Positions 60,611 to 64,000 of a stretch of DNA of 64,000 bases are shown here, piece by piece. Origin of the DNA: Grammothele lineata. Lineage: Eukaryota > Basidiomycota > Agaricomycetes > Polyporales > Polyporaceae. Every line of letters begins with the position of its first letter. Position 1 is the stretch's first letter. The notes below the pieces were generated by a model. The model was not told the DNA's origin. It did no database searches and worked only from the letters and a program-made list of their open reading frames with translations. The stretch is taken from the NCBI GenBank assembly GCA_002150815.3, contig NDFF03000129.1, forward strand, positions 108,856 to 172,855. The letters are read 5' to 3'. A program made the position numbers and the translations under genes.

Positions 60611-62587
60611 GTGTCCGTGTCCCCTTCGGGGCCAACGGCAACTGCCATTTTAGGCATCCCTATAGTCTGAGGCACCGTAGGTGCCCAATGGGGTGGCCTT
60701 CACCTCTCCCATGTCCGGACTTTCGGACAGCTTAGACCAAGGTGTATCAAGGACTTTTTCGCGACACACAGGTCAAAAATTCCATCCTGGACTGAACTTG
60801 ACCAACCCACCCCACCCACCCCTAAGATTTTTTTTCAGTGGGTAGGCAGATCTCACTGACCACCCCCCACCTCCTAAATTAGGCCATTTTTTTGCGCTGA
60901 GAACTCCTTAGTAGATTACAATTCCTTAAATTATCAGTCTAATAAGTACACCCACGACGTTGCAGCAGGTCATACCAAGGCCGAGTCAGCTGACAGTTGT
61001 GAGCTCTGAGTTACGAAGTTGAAGTGCTCATATGTTTGCATCTGGAATGCATCAGCAAAATTGCAGGGCTCGCAGCTGTCTATGGGGTCAGCGTGCAAGG
61101 AAATCCTGTGTGGGCACAGCCCATGACACGTTCTGGCTTGCATGTGACCACCCCATAACAGCTCGCGATGGAGACATGATTGTGTGGTCGCTCATGATGT
61201 CTTAATCATGTGCATGACAGCTCAAGCTCTGTTCGGCTTAGCAGGCAGCAGTGGCCTGCTAGTGACATCACGTATGATCGCCCACAACATCAGACTTCTG
61301 ATGTGCCACAGCACAAGGGGCTCAGAGAGCGAAATGTACCTGTTATTCTGAGTTTCTGTGTAAGTATGCTTACAGCAGGAAATGACTACTCTTATTGACA
61401 TGTTGGGCTACTTTAGACTTGAATGCTTGTCTGCACCATCAGGAAATGTGAAATTCTCCATACAGAGATGGGATCTCTAGGGAGCCAGCTGGAGAGAGGT
61501 GCCCTCCAAGCAGGTGCAGACGGAGACATGTCTCAGATAGGGCACTGACAGAGAGCGTGTCTCCATTTAGGGCATGTTGTCGTGCTTCTAGCGTTTTGAG
61601 GGGAAAAGGTAGGGGTTTGAGGGGTGTTGTTACGGCGAGGCCTACACGAGCGCTTAGGGGGCAAGTGAACGTGCAATTAGGTCTCAGTTATGGGGTTCTA
61701 GGGTTCTGTGTGGACATACACCGACGAGGTGCAGTCAAGTTCTGTGGTAGAAGACCAGCGGGAAGCACACTGGGGTTCTGGATTCTGTGAGTGAGAAAGC
61801 CTCTATTGAACAAGAGAGGTCAAACTGAGGGTGTGCCTCAGGGGGACCTTGACTATATATACATGTACAGAACAATGGATCATAGTGTGTCCATTGTGGG
61901 CAGGAACAATGCAAGGGTAGAACAATGAGAACAATGACTCATATGGAGTCATGTTATGAACAATAGCAGTATGGACAGAATGTGGGAACAGGTAATGCAA
62001 CAATTATACACATTGTGCAACTAAGAAAGGAAAAGAAAGTACCAGGTCCAGATGTTTGTAACAGGTGTATGCTGTGAGATAGAAATCCCTGGAAGCTGCC
62101 ACAGAGCATGTGGGTTTTCCTTGTTTTTCCAGCAGAGGCTCTGTCGAGTTCTCTACAAGCTTTATTTGTACTTTATTAGTGCACTAATAGAGCTTTTTCT
62201 ATTATAGTGTGTATGCAATGCACACAATCTGGATCTGAGACGAGTGAGTGGACAAGCAGAGTTTTCCCTGCTACTACACTAACAAGACTGATGCAACAAG
62301 AATGAGACCTTGAGAACACTACTCTCTTTGCAAATTGCAGGCACAGATCTTTCACCGTGGGGCCTCAGATCGTCTGAAGGCCTGGCTAGTAATCTAAAGA
62401 TAATCTCCTCCTTTGTAGAAAACTATTACCTAACAACTTTGATGCTATAAAGTTGCCTTTATGCTTGCTGCTTGCTTAAACACTTGCTGTGTCTTTAGAG
62501 GGTGAATGTATGTTCTATTCCGCTGGGGCTCAGCTTGGAGGTTTATATACTACCCTAGTAGGTGGCTGTACAGTAGATTAGTAAGCA
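60611..62587. other. gene-poor, repeat-like sequence right of the hAT element
   Basis: About 2 kb of lower-GC DNA shows only short ORFs and no recognised domain. It contains a cluster of short hairpins (60621-60735), a group of GAACAATG-type octamers (61868-61980), a TATATATACATGTACA stretch near 61851 and a 16-bp perfect palindrome at 62174-62189. It looks like degraded mobile-element sequence, but I could not delimit LTRs or inverted-repeat ends. Confidence 0.45.
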
Positions 62588-62775
62588 GAAACTGTTCTGA
62601 CTAAGCGTGGAGTATGCTGACTGATTGTGGAGCATGATGACTAATAGTGGAGAAAGATGACAAATAGTGGAGCATGCTGACTGATTTATGGAGTATGATG
62701 ACAGAGCACGGGGTAGGATGACAAATAGTGGGGTAGGATAATAAAGTGTAGAGCAGAATGACTAACTATGGCTGA
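62588..62775. repeat. degenerate 20-bp minisatellite, about nine units
   Basis: Successive units resemble GTGGAGCATGATGACTAATA. Variants of 18-22 bp keep the GTGGAG, ATG and TGAC cores. The array becomes less regular toward both ends, continuing as CTGACTACGG. Confidence 0.75.
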
Positions 62776-63444
62776 CTACGGCTGCTATAGTTTAGGGTTA
62801 TGAGGGAGTCTAGCTATATGAGGGCATACAATCGCTAAATGTCACCGTCCACTTCCCATATCTGATGTTTAATGTCGATGGATGTGCCATCTACTGCATC
62901 ATCAGAATCCTGAAATACCCATCCTGCCATGGTCTCAAAGATACGAGACACCCATCCTGGTATGAGGAAGTGTCGATAGGAAATCACTAAGCTGAAGTGA
63001 CCCATTGCATTGTCGTGTTTGACCTAGAGAATAACCCGTGTGCGTTGCCAGGCTAGTGTGTAGGTTGCTGTGCTATGAAATGTGTGCTGTATGCCCATCT
63101 TCTGGTCCTCTCATGTGAACATGCATGGCTCACCATAGCGTGGGACGTGATACTAGCAGGGCCCTTCGGTGCGTAGGCAACATTGCGCTGGCATGAAGTG
63201 TGCGTAGTAGGATCCGTTCTTGGATTTGATAGGGCACTGCATGGCAAACTGACTGAGCGGCAGCCAGATAACCAGATATATCCTCGCACCTCAATGGTGG
63301 GCATTGCAGTAGTCATTATGGTGACAGCGGTGGTGGTAATAGTTCAGTACTGATTGCGCATCCGTAATAGATGCGTATCAGTACTAAGTATGCACCCAAC
63401 CATTGAACCGAGGAAGATGCATCCATCAGCAATATGATGGGTCA
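62776..63444. other. unassigned sequence with a strong hairpin
   Basis: No gene is recognised in these 669 bases. An inverted repeat at 63346-63385 pairs AGTACTGAT...GCATC with GATGC...ATCAGTACT around a 7-nt loop, with a small internal mismatch. TACTAAG follows directly at the right arm. Confidence 0.5.
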
Positions 63445-63535
63445 TTAAAAGGGCTTGAATGGCATGGATTTGAACCCGTAACATCAAAAAGCAATGACAG
63501 GAGCTAATCCGACTGAGCTACAAAGACATTAGGAG
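63445..63535 (-). repeat. tRNA-derived relic (SINE-like head or decayed tRNA gene)
   Basis: On the minus strand an A box, TAGCTCAGTCGG (63520-63509), and a B box, GGTTCAAATCC (63476-63466), are both intact and tRNA-like in spacing. The D stem, T stem and acceptor stem do not pair properly, and the anticodon-like loop around TTTTT is uncertain. It is therefore not scored as a functional tRNA. A tRNA-derived SINE or a decayed tRNA gene fits best. Confidence 0.6.
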
Positions 63536-63796
63536 GTAAGAAAGCGGTAGGAGTATGACCCTAGTACTATGTACAATGTTTTGGATGTATTTCAGTCAGT
63601 TTTGAACGTGTTTACATGTGAATGGGCACGTTGGAAAGGTGCTTGAAAGGGCTTTCGAACAAGCCCACCCGCACCCAGATTGGACTTGGGGGGAGTGGGC
63701 CATTACTGGCAGGTACGATTAATGAGGAACTAGTAATGATTACATGATTATTAGTTTACACAATTGCTATCACTTCACTGGTACTACAAATACATT
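63536..63796. other. AT-rich sequence between tRNA relic and terminal partial ORF
   Basis: This is the downstream flank of the partial minus-strand ORF. I see no further gene or clear repeat. Confidence 0.4.
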
Positions 63797-64000
63797 TTAA
63801 TATAATCTAGTAAATACATAAGCTGTTACATGAAAGCTTTTAACTTTCTGCCACCCTTGATTGCTAATAGTCAGCGCATTTTTCTCATATTTTACATTCT
63901 CCCCAGTTGAGGCTCCATCATGGTACCAAATATCCCCTGATTTGTCTACAATTCTTGATACAAAGTGCCCATTACCAAAGTATATAACTCCACACAGCCT
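63797..64000 (-). CDS. partial ORF, ubiquitin-specific-protease-like His-box end (5' part beyond window)
   Basis: The minus strand is open from the window edge to the TAA at 63799-63797, giving 67 residues. It starts RLCGVIYFGNGHFVSRIVDK and continues SGDIWYHDGASTGENV, ending YVFTRLY. A valine/hydrophobic strand, a GHF motif, an aromatic-aspartate WYHDG and a further beta-rich end match the layout of the His box and Asp of USP-type cysteine proteases (xxGHYxx...W..fDD). Similar WYHDG-type proteins occur in mushroom genomes in repeat-rich DNA (recollection, not a search). Lower GC than the conserved genes and position next to repeats suggest a mobile-element or lineage-specific gene. The catalytic Cys region would lie beyond 64000. 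Confidence 0.5.
   Translation of the reverse strand, partial: RLCGVIYFGNGHFVSRIVDKSGDIWYHDGASTGENVKYEKNALTISNQGWQKVKSFHVTAYVFTRLY

Noticed and set aside
62588..62775. CRISPR array
   Set aside because: Units are degenerate, contiguous and without unique spacers, and the genome is eukaryotic.
63445..63535. Functional tRNA gene
   Set aside because: A and B boxes are good, but the acceptor, D and T stems do not pair, so it is called a relic.

Overview
The window is nuclear DNA from a filamentous basidiomycete, most likely an Agaricomycete (mushroom or bracket-fungus lineage). The evidence is small introns, mostly about 50-65 nt, in nearly every gene, GC-rich closely packed genes on both strands, and protein families typical of these fungi: Zn2Cys6 and homeodomain regulators, a full-length CWH43, an FG-repeat NUP159 and an ARID subunit of SWI/SNF. 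Nothing looks bacterial, viral or organellar. Species cannot be named from sequence alone.

Layout. 1-8 kb: an unrecognised coiled-coil, proline-rich protein (+), then CWH43 for GPI-anchor lipid remodelling (+). 8-21 kb: AP-3 beta, an ARID/SWI1-type SWI/SNF subunit and a TMEM41-like VTT-domain ER protein, all on the minus strand, with about 3.4 kb of gene-free sequence upstream of the SWI1 gene. 21-34 kb: a Zn2Cys6 factor (+), a J-domain protein (-), a small candidate gene (+), a COG0523/ZNG1 metallochaperone GTPase (-), the splicing factor CCDC130 (-), ribosomal protein uS10 (+) and eIF4B (-). 34-41 kb: ARPC2 (+), a homeodomain factor (-) with about 2.1 kb upstream without a recognised gene, and U1-70K (-). 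41-59 kb: COX10 (+), a ZNF830-like zinc finger protein (-), mitochondrial citrate synthase (-), TRM8 (+), RRP41 (-), nicotinate phosphoribosyltransferase (+), an LSB1/PIN3-like SH3 protein (-), pICln (+) and the very long NUP159 (-). 59-64 kb: an abrupt change to less GC-rich, gene-poor, repeat-bearing DNA.

Most genes are housekeeping. They do not form a pathway cluster, although RNA biology is well represented (CCDC130, U1-70K, pICln, RRP41, TRM8, eIF4B, uS10). From 41 kb on, genes mostly alternate strands, giving divergent pairs with 200-410 bp shared promoters and convergent pairs with only 70-110 bp between stop codons.

The most notable signals are as follows. (i) A 1,271-bp non-autonomous hAT-type transposon at 59340-60610, with 24-bp terminal inverted repeats and a perfect 8-bp target duplication. 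(ii) Four GC-AG introns, each supported by restoration of a conserved protein: two in the nicotinate phosphoribosyltransferase gene, one inside the Zn2Cys6 cluster and one in CCDC130. (iii) Five genes whose start codon sits in a 3-15 nt coding first exon. (iv) A truncated ORF running off the right edge that resembles the His-box end of a ubiquitin-specific-protease-like domain. (v) A tRNA-derived relic, a 20-bp minisatellite and hairpin-rich DNA in the terminal repeat zone. I found no convincing new multigene system.
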